The notes under the pieces are model-generated. The model ran no database searches and was not told the DNA's origin. It worked only from the letters and a program-made list of their open reading frames with translations. 64,000 nt of DNA from Amphibalanus amphitrite. Taxonomy: Eukaryota; Arthropoda; Thecostraca; Balanomorpha; Balanidae. Every line of letters begins with the position of its first letter. Within the stretch, counting starts at the first letter, position 1. The position numbers were made by a program, and so were the translations under genes. Below are positions 47,245 through 57,323 of this stretch, piece by piece. The DNA is taken from NCBI RefSeq assembly GCF_019059575.1, contig NW_024882951.1, forward strand, positions 96,427 through 160,426, read 5' to 3'.

Positions 47245-48504
47245 GTGCCAGCTGAGACGCTGGTCGGCCTACAGAACCTGCTCGTTCACCTGTGGGACGT
47301 CTCGGCAGAGAACGCGCACGTCTACCAGTACCGACTCTGGGACGCTAAGAGGGTCAAGGTGGAGACCTCCCAGAACAGGGTATGTAACACAGACCGTAAC
47401 ACAAGCCGTAACGCAGGTCGTTACACAGGGCGTAAAATAGATTGAACACAGACCGTAACATAGATCGAACACAGACCGTAACACTGGCTGCGTACGTGCG
47501 GGCACTCGGCCGGCCGGAACTGGGCTGGATCCATTGGGCAATGAACAGGTGCTTTCTGTGACAGCGTCACCGCTGCAGGTCAGTCAGGGACACACAGACA
47601 CTGCACCCGGCGCCCTTGTGCATGGTACAGGGCTCGCGGGTTTTAGCGGTAGGTTTTGCACCTAGAAAATTTAGTGTACTTCAGGCTATATCTTCGTCGT
47701 CTTAAGCTTTTAAGTGTTGAAGATGCGATCGACTTGTTGGGTAACAAGCCGGCCATGATCGTGTAAAATGGCTTCATCGTAGATCGATTAGTTTCTGAGA
47801 TATAACCGGAAATGTAAAAGTGCAAAACCTACCGCTTAATCTCGCGAGACCTGTACCTGAGCCCTGAGCGCGCCCATGTGTCGCCCCCAGGGCGTGTCGC
47901 CGGACGGTTCTGTGTGTCGGACTGAAACCTGAACCTGCCTGAGTGTTATGCTATGACTCCCCAGGGCGTGTCGCCGGATGGGGCGGCCGGCTACCGGGAC
48001 GGGCTGCGGTGGACCACCAACGGCCACCCGCTCTCCGCCGAGGAGGTACAGAAGGTCGTCAGCCGGGTGAACCAGCTCTCCAGCTAGCGGCGCAGAGGTC
48101 AGTCACCGCACCGGGCGTATTGCACGGGGACCCTAACAGACGCCTCACTCCTTTCCCTCATCTCAGTTGTTCTTTCATTTTTTATTATTATAAAAAATGG
48201 AGATAGACCAGAGCATTATCGGTGCATTTATTAGGGTCATGTTACTCCAACGGGGTTGCGTTGTCGGCACAGTCCTGTCTGGTCTGTGTGCTGCGGCGAT
48301 GCTCTGCCATCCGGTGACCCAACGCCACTGTCCGCTGACCGAGTGTCGGCTCTTTGCTGACCGTGTAACGTCTGTCCGTCAGGGTGGTGGCCGTGAACGC
48401 CTGTCGGACGGCGCCGGAGGGCAGCGCCGGCCGGCTGCTGTCACTGCTGGACCAGCTGCGACTACCGGACGCCGGAGCGCTGCCCGACTGGGGTCTACAT
48501 CCTG
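47245..48504 (+). pseudogene. Captured host-gene exons A, B, C (unit 6)
   Basis: Exon A 47245-47379 (R17W, plus GCC to TCC, A42S), exon B 47965-48087 open, exon C 48383-48504 open with silent CGACTA changes. Confidence 0.66.
47646..47835. mobile_element. PIF/Harbinger-like MITE, unit 6
   Basis: 190 bp, termini and flanking TTA intact. Confidence 0.7.
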
Positions 48505-48626
48505 GTATGTTACTGGGAGCGGCACGGTGTGTGTTGGGTGCTTCTGACGGTCAGTTGTAGTAACTGTTAGTTCCTCTACTGGCCACCAGGTGAAAAGCGT
48601 ATTAGCTGTACAGCAATATTGAGTTG

Positions 48627-48918
48627 TTTATTTAGGAACCAATTCTTCGACACCAGTAATGCGTATATTGATTCGGTAGCTTTCGGAAGCTTCTGCTCCC
48701 TTCGTCAGCCGTGCTTTAAAATGCATTAAAATACAAGACAATACGTCTCAAACGTCTCAAACACCTACCAAAATACATACCACCACGAGGTATGTATCCT
48801 GCTCACGACCAGTGAGCAGGAGACCGGTGGCCAGGAGACTGGTAAGCAGGAGGACAGACAGGAGACCGGTGAGCAGGAGGAGACTGGTGGACAGGGGGAG
48901 GACAATGGAGATAAGTGG
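48627..48918 (+). other. PLE 5' leader with paired hairpins and E/Q/T/G-coding minisatellite
   Basis: Two adjacent perfect 9-bp hairpins lie at 48773-48797 (ATACATACC, 7-nt loop) and 48798-48820 (CCTGCTCAC, 5-nt loop). A 15-18-bp minisatellite (CAGGAGACYGGT-like) follows to about 48900 and is in frame with the RT ORF. On the minus strand near 48680-48712 is CTGACGAA-GGGAGC-AGAA-GCTTCC-GAAAG. The PLE frame is open from about 48732 without any ATG. Confidence 0.6.
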
Positions 48919-50655
48919 GTGGTCAATCTGTCTGGGGTAAGCCTAAGTGACGATGAGGTCAGTGTGCTACGTAAAGGGCTCAATTTTGTACCGACGCCGA
49001 CAAGCGTTCCAGTCGCGGATTTTGTTTCGGCGGTCGAAAGTGTGTGCCGTTCAGACGATGTAACACCGGATGTAGCGAATAGGCTTAGATTCGAGGTCAC
49101 CAAAGCTCTCAATTCCTTCCGTCCCCCGCAAAGCAAAAATCTCAGTAAGGGGGAGTGGAAAGCGTTACGTGACCTACAAGATAGGCAAGATATTATGATT
49201 TTACCTGCAGATAAGGGTAGATCTGTATGTGTGATGACCTGTGAGCAGTATCAAAGTAGGTTAGAAACACTAATAGGGGATCACGACACGTACACTGAAC
49301 TGGATAGGGACCCAACCGGTAGGTACACAAGAGAGGTAAGGGGGGCGCTAAAGGACTTAGAACAACAGGGCAAATTGGACAGAAAAACGTATCTAAAACT
49401 GTACCCGTCGGACCCGACTCCGCCATTGCTTTATGGGCTACCGAAGGTGCACAAGCAGGGCGTTCCGCTACGTCCCATCGTGTCTAGCATAGGCAGTGTA
49501 ACGTACCAGCTGTCCAAACATTTAGCTAGCATATTATCTCCTCTGGTAGGCAAGTCTGAACATCATGTCAAGGACACGGCGAGTTTCAAAGAGAGTTTAC
49601 GAGATGTTACGCTCAGTGACGATGAGACCATGGTTTCTTTTGACGTCAAAGCGCTGTTCACATCGGTACCGACAGAGGCAGCATGTGAAGTAGCACGCCA
49701 GAGACTCGAAGAAGAGTTTTTGGATGAGGAAAGCAAGGTAAGAGCGGAAACAGCACTGGAGGTCGAGGATATCATAAAATTGTTACGGCTCTGTTTGGGT
49801 ACTACTTACTTTAGGGTTAACGGAAAGTTCTTTAAGCAAAAGTGGGGCACGGCCATGGGGAGTCCAGTGAGCGTTGTGGTGGCCAACTTGTTCATGGAAT
49901 CGTTCGAATCCAGTGCACTCCAGTCGTTTCCACACCCAGTGAAACTGTGGAGACGCTACGTAGATGACACGTTCGTGATCTTAAAGAAAGATCAGGTAGG
50001 TGAACTACTCGACCATCTCAACGCTCAGCACGAGAGGATTGAATTCACGCTCGAGGAGGAAAAGGAGGGATCCTTACCTTTTTTGGATGTAAAGGTACAT
50101 AGACTGGGAGGGGGGACAATGAAGACCGAGGTGTTCAGGAAAGCAACTCATACGGACAAATACCTTCACTATGAATCACACCACAGCTCACAGCACAAGG
50201 CATCAGTCCCACAGACACTTTTCACACGGGCATCACGACTCACGACAACACCTGAGGACGAGGAACGCGAGACAGGGAAGATAGAACGGGCACTGGTGAG
50301 GAACCACTACCCAAAGCGAATGGTGCGCCGTATCCACAGGCGGATAAAAAATAGAGAACGACTACGCATGGGAGAGGGTGGTGGTTCTGAACGGGTAGGC
50401 AGGGAACAGGAGGAGGACAAACGGGTTTATGTAAGCATCCCTTACATCCAGGGGGTGAGTGAACAGGTCACGCGCGTCCTCCGACCCTACGCGAAGGTCA
50501 GCACGAGACCTGCAGCGAACCTTAGTGCTAGGCTCGTCAAACCCAAGGACAAATTAGGGATCAAAGAGAAGGCTGGGCTGGTCTATCAGTATAAGTGCCA
50601 GTGCGGGGAACATGTCAACTCCAGCATGACGTGTTCCCAGTGTACCTGCATGTAG
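48919..50655 (+). CDS. Penelope-like element reverse transcriptase, most complete copy (578 codons, endonuclease truncated)
   Basis: RNA-directed DNA polymerase of a PLE. Visible motifs by residue: ILPADKGR 94-101, YGLPKVHK 172-179, LRPIVSS 184-190, SFDVKALFTSVP 240-251 (motif A, catalytic Asp), GTAMGSPVSVVVAN 310-323 (motif B), RYVDDTFVI 346-354 (motif C, catalytic DD), SLPFLDVKV 385-393, a basic stretch around 464-485, and VSIPYIQGVSEQ 505-516 of the thumb/linker. The GIY-YIG endonuclease that should follow GLVYQYKCQCGE (553-564) is missing: the frame enters the H1 hairpin and ends after 14 codons in NSSMTCSQCTCM. The first codon given here is GTG (48919); no in-frame ATG precedes motif 1, so the true start is probably a spliced upstream exon or lost. 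No frameshift or stop otherwise. Confidence 0.93.
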   Translation: MVNLSGVSLSDDEVSVLRKGLNFVPTPTSVPVADFVSAVESVCRSDDVTPDVANRLRFEVTKALNSFRPPQSKNLSKGEWKALRDLQDRQDIMILPADKGRSVCVMTCEQYQSRLETLIGDHDTYTELDRDPTGRYTREVRGALKDLEQQGKLDRKTYLKLYPSDPTPPLLYGLPKVHKQGVPLRPIVSSIGSVTYQLSKHLASILSPLVGKSEHHVKDTASFKESLRDVTLSDDETMVSFDVKALFTSVPTEAACEVARQRLEEEFLDEESKVRAETALEVEDIIKLLRLCLGTTYFRVNGKFFKQKWGTAMGSPVSVVVANLFMESFESSALQSFPHPVKLWRRYVDDTFVILKKDQVGELLDHLNAQHERIEFTLEEEKEGSLPFLDVKVHRLGGGTMKTEVFRKATHTDKYLHYESHHSSQHKASVPQTLFTRASRLTTTPEDEERETGKIERALVRNHYPKRMVRRIHRRIKNRERLRMGEGGGSERVGREQEEDKRVYVSIPYIQGVSEQVTRVLRPYAKVSTRPAANLSARLVKPKDKLGIKEKAGLVYQYKCQCGEHVNSSMTCSQCTCM

Positions 50656-50714
50656 TTTCTTTATTCCTCAGCAGTTGTCATCCCCTTGGCATTAGTGTTT
50701 CGCGTCTCTCAATT

Positions 50715-52377
50715 GATCACTCCCGCCTCTGATGGCTTATCCTGCTATACAGGGCCGGATATTGTTTGGAGCTGTTTGGACACTTGCGTCAGCGGCTGTG
50801 GCGCCTGACGGCCGAGCCGACGGCGTGCACAGCTCAGCTGTCTGAGGTCAGGGCTGCGACACAGCTCAGCTATCTCGGGTCAGGACCGTGACCTATGAAA
50901 GGACCCAGAGAGGGATCTAACATCGGTGACTCCCTGCTTAACCCTAACAATCCCCACTTTTTTGTCCGCGATATAAAAAACACATGCGGTTAGAGTACCT
51001 GTGTCGAATTAATTAACCCTCGCCGGACCTATTGGTTTTCTACATACGCGCCGGCCGAGGGGGGGGGGGGCGGGTACGACCCCCCCTCGCCGTTTCGCCC
51101 CTGGTGGAGCTAGCGCGTCGCGGAAAAAACGAGCGTGTGCGCCGTTTCGAGACGCAGAGATTGGTACCCGATTTTAAGGTCCTAGGTCAACCGGTGACCT
51201 ATGAGGTCAGGTCAAGTGCCCCAAGGTACGGTTCAGTTTTTGGTGAATAACTTCGCAAAAAACGGCCGCAGAGCGCCGATCTTGGCAGCATCGTGTTCGT
51301 CTCGCTCAGGCGCGTCGAATGGTATACTTTTTGTCCGGGTCAGGTCAACTTGGGGTGTTGACCTCAGGTCAAGGTCAGGTCAGCACCCCCAGGTCACGAG
51401 GTTGGTCGAAAGGGGTCATGTCGCATGTCATTCGATTCGGCAGGTCTTCCTGAGTCCATTGGTGGCTTTCTCGTCTCGCTAGCTCAATTTGATCAAGAGT
51501 TATTAACGAAAAACTAATATGACCTTGATGACGTCATAAATGACGTCACGCAAGGTCAACATTGCAAAAGTGACGCAGCTAACCTTGCAAGGAGTGCATC
51601 AAATCACGATTCTGTGTGCTTGAGATAGTTGGAGATCGTTCCCGGCGCCAGAATAGCAGTTTTCATTTTTCCCCATTGACTTATAATGGTGAGGTCACGA
51701 AAATGACCTGACCTCATATGACCTTTAGGAAAAATCCGAGATATACAAGTTGTGGGACTCATAATGGATACTAGATCCTGCAAGTTTCATTTCCCTGTGA
51801 CATCTCCTCTGGCAGTGAGGGCGTTGCGAAGTTGCGACATCTGAAGACCGTGCAGAGGTTCACTTATGACGTCATAGGTCAGTGACCTGACCTGACCCAA
51901 AAATGCGGTTGGTGTCAAAAGATGCGGCTTGGATCAAAGGTCAGGTATGCCAAGTTTCAGCTCTCTATCGCCAGCGTGTTCGGAGCTATCGCGAAAAAAC
52001 CCTATGGGGGGGGGCGGCACCCGCCCCCCCCCCCTCGGCCGGCGAGGGTTAACTGGTTGATAGGGACTGGTTGATAGGGATGTGTTTTTTTTTATAACTC
52101 GCATGTGTTTTTTTATAGCGCGGAGAAAAAAGTAGGGATTGTTAGGGTTAAGCAGGGAGTCACCGATGTTAGATCCCTCTCTGGGTCTTTTCATAGGGGG
52201 TCACGGTCCTGACCCGAGATAGCTGAGCTGTGTCGCAGCCCTGACCTCAGACAGCTGAGCTGTGCACGCCGTCGGCTCGGCCGTCAGTCGCCACAGCCGC
52301 TGACGCCAGTGTCCAAATAGCTCCAAACAATATCCGGCCCTGTATAGCAGGATAAGCCATCAGAGGCGGGAGTGATC
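50715..52377. repeat. Arm pair, copy 3, interrupted by a piggyBac-like element
   Basis: Forward arm 50715-50988, inverted arm 52100-52377. The spacer is split at TTAA by the element at 51017-52048. Copies 1 and 2 show the empty site. Confidence 0.9.
51017..52048. mobile_element. piggyBac-like non-autonomous element, 1032 bp, AGGTCA-rich
   Basis: TTAA at 51013-51016 and 52049-52052. Termini CCCTCGCCGG are inverted at both ends, with a shared inner CGGCCGAGGGGGG. Many AGGTCA/TGACCT half-sites lie in the interior (51184-51215, 51340-51400, 51700-51725, 51880-51900). The empty site AATTAATTAACTGG is intact at about 1356 and 40351, so removal of the element plus one TTAA restores those copies exactly. 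Confidence 0.92.
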
Positions 52378-52503
52378 ACCGGAACGGGCTGCATGGTACA
52401 GGACGGGCTGGGAACACGTCAACTCCAGCATGACGTGTTCCCAGTGTACCTGCATGTAGTTTCTTTCCTAGGTGTTGTTTTTATCCGCTGGGACTGAGAG
52501 CGT

Positions 52504-52550
52504 GAGATGATGTTTTTCGTACTACGCTGGAGTACGAAAAACATCATCTC
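52504..52550 (+). other. H2 hairpin, unit 7
   Basis: Perfect 19-bp stem, loop TACGCTGGA. Confidence 0.9.
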
Positions 52551-53155
52551 ATGTAGTTTCTTTATTCCTCAGCAGTTGTCATCCCCTTGGCGTTAGTGTT
52601 TCGCGTCCCTCCATTGATCACTCCCGCCTCTGATGGCTTATCCTGCTATACAGGGCCGGATATTGTTTGGAGCTGTTTGGACACTGGCGTCAGCGGCTGT
52701 GGCGACCGACGGCCGAGCCGACGGCGTGCACAGCTCAGCTGTCTGAGGTCAGGGCTGCGACACAGCTCAGCTATCTCGGGTCAGGACCGTGACCTATGAA
52801 AGGACCCAGAGAGTGATCTAACATCGGTGACTCCCTGCTTAACCCTAACAATCCCCACTTTTTTGTCCGCGATATAAAAAACACATGCGGTTAGAGTACC
52901 TGTGTCGATTTAATTAAAGTTTATTATGTCAAAGTTTCAAAACATCAATCCGGTCTGCATGTCTGACTGCTCGCAGAACGGTTCTAGAGGCAGTGTCAGC
53001 GCGCGCGGAACGGTCCTCAGATATGTCCACTTTCAAGCGCGGAACGGTCCTTCTGCGCCACCAGACTCCTCTCCCTCTCCCCTCCCCCTGTCCGCTGGTC
53101 TATGTCAGACGCCAGTACACCACTGACCTCCCCTACCCTCTCCTGACCTTCTCAG

Positions 53156-54416
53156 GTGCCAGCTGAGACGCTGGTCGGCCTACAGAACCTGCTCGTTCAC
53201 CTGCGGGACGTCTCGGCAGAGAACGCGCACGTCTACCAATACCGACTCTGGGACGCTAAGAGGGTCAAGGTGGAGACCGCCCAGAACAGGGTATGTAACA
53301 CAGACCGTAACACAAGCCGTAACGCAGGTCGTTACACAGGGCGTAAAATAGATTGAACACAGACCGTAACATAGATCGAACACAGACCGTAACACTGGCT
53401 GCGTACGTGCGGGCACTCGGCCGGCCGGAACTGGGCTGGATCCATTGGGCAATGAACAGGTGCTTTCTGTGACAGCGTCACCGCTGCAGGTCAGTCAGGG
53501 ACACACAGACACTGCACCCGGCGCCCTTGTGAATGGTACAGGGCTCGCGGGTTTTAGCGGTAGGTTTTGCACCTAGAAAATTTAGTGTACTTCAGGCTAT
53601 ATCTTCGTCGTCTTAAGCTTTTAAGTGTTGAAGTTGCGATCGACTTGTTGGGTAACAAGCCGGCCATGATCGTGTAAAATGGCTTCATCGTAGATCGATT
53701 AGTTTCTGAGATATAACCGGAAATGTAAAAGTGCAAAACCTACCGCTTAATCTCGCGAGACCTGTACCTGAGCCCTGAGCGCGCCCATATGTCGCCCCCA
53801 GGGCGTGTCGCCGGACGGTTCTGTGTGTCGGACTGAAACCTGAACCTGCCTGAGTGTTATGCTATGACTCCCCAGGGCGTGTCGCCGGATGGGGCGGCCG
53901 GCTACCGGGACGGGCTGCGGTGGACCACCAACGGCCACCCGCTCTCCGCCGAGGAGGTACAGAAGGTCGTCAGCCGGGTGAACCAGCTTTCCAGCTAGCG
54001 GCGATGAGGTCAGTCACCGCACCGGGCGTATTGCACGGGGACCCTAGCAGACGCCTCACTCCTTTCCCTCATCTCAGTTGTTCTTTCATTTTTTTATTAT
54101 TATAAATAATGGAGATAGACCAGAGCATTTTCGGTGCATTTATTAGGGTCATGTTACTCCAACGGGGTTGCGTTGTCGGCACAGTCCTGTCTGGTCTGTG
54201 TGCTGCGGCGATGCTCTGCCATCCGGTGACCCAACGCCACTGTCCGCTGACCGAGTGTCGGCTCTCTGCTGACCGTGTAACGTCTGTCCGTCAGGGTGGT
54301 GGCCGTGAACGCCTGTCGGACGGCGCCGGAGGGCAGCGCCGGCCGGCTGCTGTCACTGCTGGACCAGCTGCGGCTGCCGGACGCCGGAGCGCTGCCTGAC
54401 TGGGGTCTACATCCTG
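53156..54416 (+). pseudogene. Captured host-gene exons A, B, C (unit 7)
   Basis: Exon A 53156-53290, exon B 53876-53998 (RDGLRW), exon C 54295-54416; all open with intact splice dinucleotides. Confidence 0.66.
53557..53746. mobile_element. PIF/Harbinger-like MITE, unit 7
   Basis: 190 bp, termini and flanking TTA intact; internal GAAGTTGCG variant shared with unit 8. Confidence 0.7.
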
Positions 54417-55484
54417 GTATGTTACTGGGAGCGGCACGGTGTGTGTTGGGTGCTTCTGACGGTCAGTTGTAGTAACTGTTAGTTCCTCTACTGGCCAACA
54501 GGTGAAAAGCGTATTAGCTGTACGGCAATGTAGAGTTGCTTCAGCTTTGGCGTAAACTTTCTCCTCTTCCGCTCACCATTCACCACCAGAGTCAGCAGCG
54601 TCTCGGCTGGCGGTCCAGTCAGTCAGAGCGAGTGTCTTCACTCGCCACAGCGGGCCGGACCCATTACAGGGCAGCAGAGTTATCAGTTACCAAGCCTTGG
54701 CCTATAAAGAAAACCAGGAAATAGTAGCAATTGCATATATGTAATGATTCTACTCTATTACGTTTGAGCTAGCGAAGCGTATTCCTGTAACGTTTTTAAT
54801 AGGCTTGTAAGTCAGCAACCGCTGGGCTGATTGACCTGCGTTACTCTTTGTTGCGCGTAATCCTATCCCTTCCATCTCGTTATTGACTACAACTGATGTA
54901 TCTTGGTGAGTTATTGACTACAACTGATGTATCATGGTGAGCGTCGTGACACGTGCGACGTGAAGGGCCAAGAGTGTTCGTTATTCTGCTGCAGTAGCGA
55001 TTTTGGGTTGCTCATATATCTTGAACCCTGAACTGCCACGCCGATTGCGCTCAAATTTGGTACACTGTTTGGGACTGGTTGATAGGGATGTGATTTTTAT
55101 AACTCGCATGTGTTTTTTTATAGCGCGGAGAAAAAAGTAGGGATTGTTAGGGTTAAGCAGGGACTCACCGATGTTAGATCCCTCTCTGGGTCTTTTCATA
55201 GGGGGTCACGGTCCTGACCCGAGATAGCTGAGCTGTGTCGCAGCCCTGACCTCAGACAGCTGAGCTGTGCACGCCATCGGCTCGGCCGTCAGTCGCCACA
55301 GCCGCTGACGCCAGTGTCCAAACAGCTCCCAACAATATCCGGCCCTGCGGGAGTGATCACCGGAACGGGCTGCATGGTACAGGACGGGCTGGGAACACGT
55401 CAACTCCAGCATGACGTGTTCCCAGTGTACCTGCATGTAGTTTCTTTCCTAGGTGTTGTTTTTATCCGCTGGAACTGAGAGCGT

Positions 55485-55531
55485 GAGATGATGTTTTTCG
55501 TACTACGCTGGAGTACGAAAAACATCATCTC
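55485..55531 (+). other. H2 hairpin, unit 8
   Basis: Perfect 19-bp stem, loop TACGCTGGA. Confidence 0.9.
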
Positions 55532-56136
55532 ATGTAGTTTCTTTATTCGTCAGCAGTTGTCATCCCCTTGGCGTTAGTGTTTCGCGTCCCTCCATTGATC
55601 ACTCCCGCCTCTGATGGCTTATCCTGCTATACAGGGCCGGATATTGTTTGGAGCTGTTTGGACACTGGCGTCAGCGGCTGTGGCGACCGACGGCCGAGCC
55701 GACGGCGTGCACAGCTCAGCTGTCTGAGGTCAGGGCTGCGACACAGCTCAGCTATCTCGGGTCAGGACCGTGACCTATGAAAGGACCCAGAGAGGGATCT
55801 AACATCGGTGACTCCCTGCTTAACCCTAACAATCCCCACTTTTTTGTCCGCGATATAAAAAACACATGCGGTTAGAGTACCTGTGTCGATTTAATTAAAG
55901 TTTATTATGTCAAAGTTTCAAAACATCAATCCGGTCTGCATGTCTGACTGCTCGCAGAACGGTTCTAGAGGCAGTGTCAGCGCGCGCGGAACGGTCCTCA
56001 GATATGTCCACTTTCAAGCGCGGAACGGTCCTTCTGCGCCACCAGACTCCTCTCCCTCTCCCCTCCCCCTGTCCGCTGGTCTATGTCAGACGCCAGTACA
56101 CCACTGACCTCCCCTACCCTCTCCTGACCTTCTCAG

Positions 56137-57323
56137 GTGCCAGCTGAGACGCTGGTCGGCCTACAGAACCTGCTCGTTCACCTGCGGGACGTCTCGGCAG
56201 AGAACGCGCACGTCTACCAATACCGACTCTGGGACGCTAAGAGGGTCAAGGTGGAGACCGCCCAGAACAGGGTATGTAACACAGACCGTAACACAAGCCG
56301 TAACGCAGGTCGTTACACAGGGCGTAAAATAGATTGAACACAGACCGTAACATAGATCGAACACAGACCGTAACACTGGCTGCGTACGTGCGGGCACTCG
56401 GCCGGCCGGAACTGGGCTGGATCCATTGGGCAATGAACAGGTGCTTTCTGTGACAGCGTCACCGCTGCAGGTCAGTCAGGGACACACAGACACTGCACCC
56501 GGCGCCCTTGTGCATGGTACAGGGCTCGCGGGTTTTAGCGGTAGGTTTTGCACCTAGAAAATTTAGTGTACTTCAGGCTATATCTTCGTCGTCTTAAGCT
56601 TTTAAGTGTTGAAGTTGCGATCGACTTGTTGGGTAACAAGCCGGCCATGATCGTGTAAAATGGCTTCATCGTAGATCGATTAGTTTCTGAGATATAACCG
56701 GAAATGTAAAAGTGCAAAACCTACCGCTTAATCTCGCGAGACCTGTACCTGAGCCCTGAGCGCGCCCATATGTCGCCCCCAGGGCGTGCCGCCGGATGGG
56801 GCGGCCGGCTACCGGGACGGGCTGCGGCGGGCCACCAACGGCCACCCGCTCTCCGCCGAGGAGGTACAGAAGGTCGTCAGCCGGGTTAACCAGCTCTCCA
56901 GCTAGCGGCGCAGAGGTCAGTCACCGCACCGGGCGTATTGCACGGGGACCCTAACAGACGCCTCACTCCTTTCCCTCATCTCAGTTGTTCTTTCATTTTT
57001 TTATTATTATAAGTAATGGAGACAGACCAGAGCATTTTCGGTGCATTTATTAGGGTCATGTTACTCCAACGGGGTTGCGTTGTCGGCACAGTCCTGTCTG
57101 GTCTGTGTGCTGCGGCGATGCTCTGCCATCCGGTGACCCAACGCCACTGTCCGCTGACCGAGTGTCGGCTCTCTGCTGACCGTGTAACGTCTGTCCGTCA
57201 GGGTGGTGGCCGTGAACACCTGTCGGACGGCGCCGGAGGGCAGCGCCGGCCGGCTGCTGTCACTGCTGGACCAGCTGCGGCTGCCGGACGCCGGAGCGCT
57301 GCCCGACTGGGGTCTACATCCTG
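56137..57323 (+). pseudogene. Captured host-gene exons A, B, C (unit 8)
   Basis: Exon A 56137-56271 open, exon B 56783-56905 open (GVPPDG, RRATNG), joined to the upstream acceptor CGCCCCCAG by the 74-bp loss. Exon C 57202-57323 carries VNTCR as in unit 2. Confidence 0.65.
56538..56727. mobile_element. PIF/Harbinger-like MITE, unit 8
   Basis: 190 bp, termini and flanking TTA intact. Confidence 0.7.

Larger units (their letters stand above)
46588..50605 (+). repeat. Tandem unit 6 (PLE type, 4018 bp, complete)
   Basis: The reference PLE unit: H1, forward arm, exons A-C with MITE, then from 48627 the PLE leader and ORF, ending at the next H1 (50606). Compared with a simple unit, the PLE segment of about 1.98 kb stands in place of the roughly 850-bp block that otherwise ends in the inverted arm. 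Confidence 0.9.
52410..55390 (+). repeat. Tandem unit 7 (simple type, 2981 bp)
   Basis: Complete simple unit with the H2 module. The exon B downstream region reads GCGATGAGGTCAG in place of GCGCAGAGGTCAG, a variant shared with unit 9. Confidence 0.88.
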
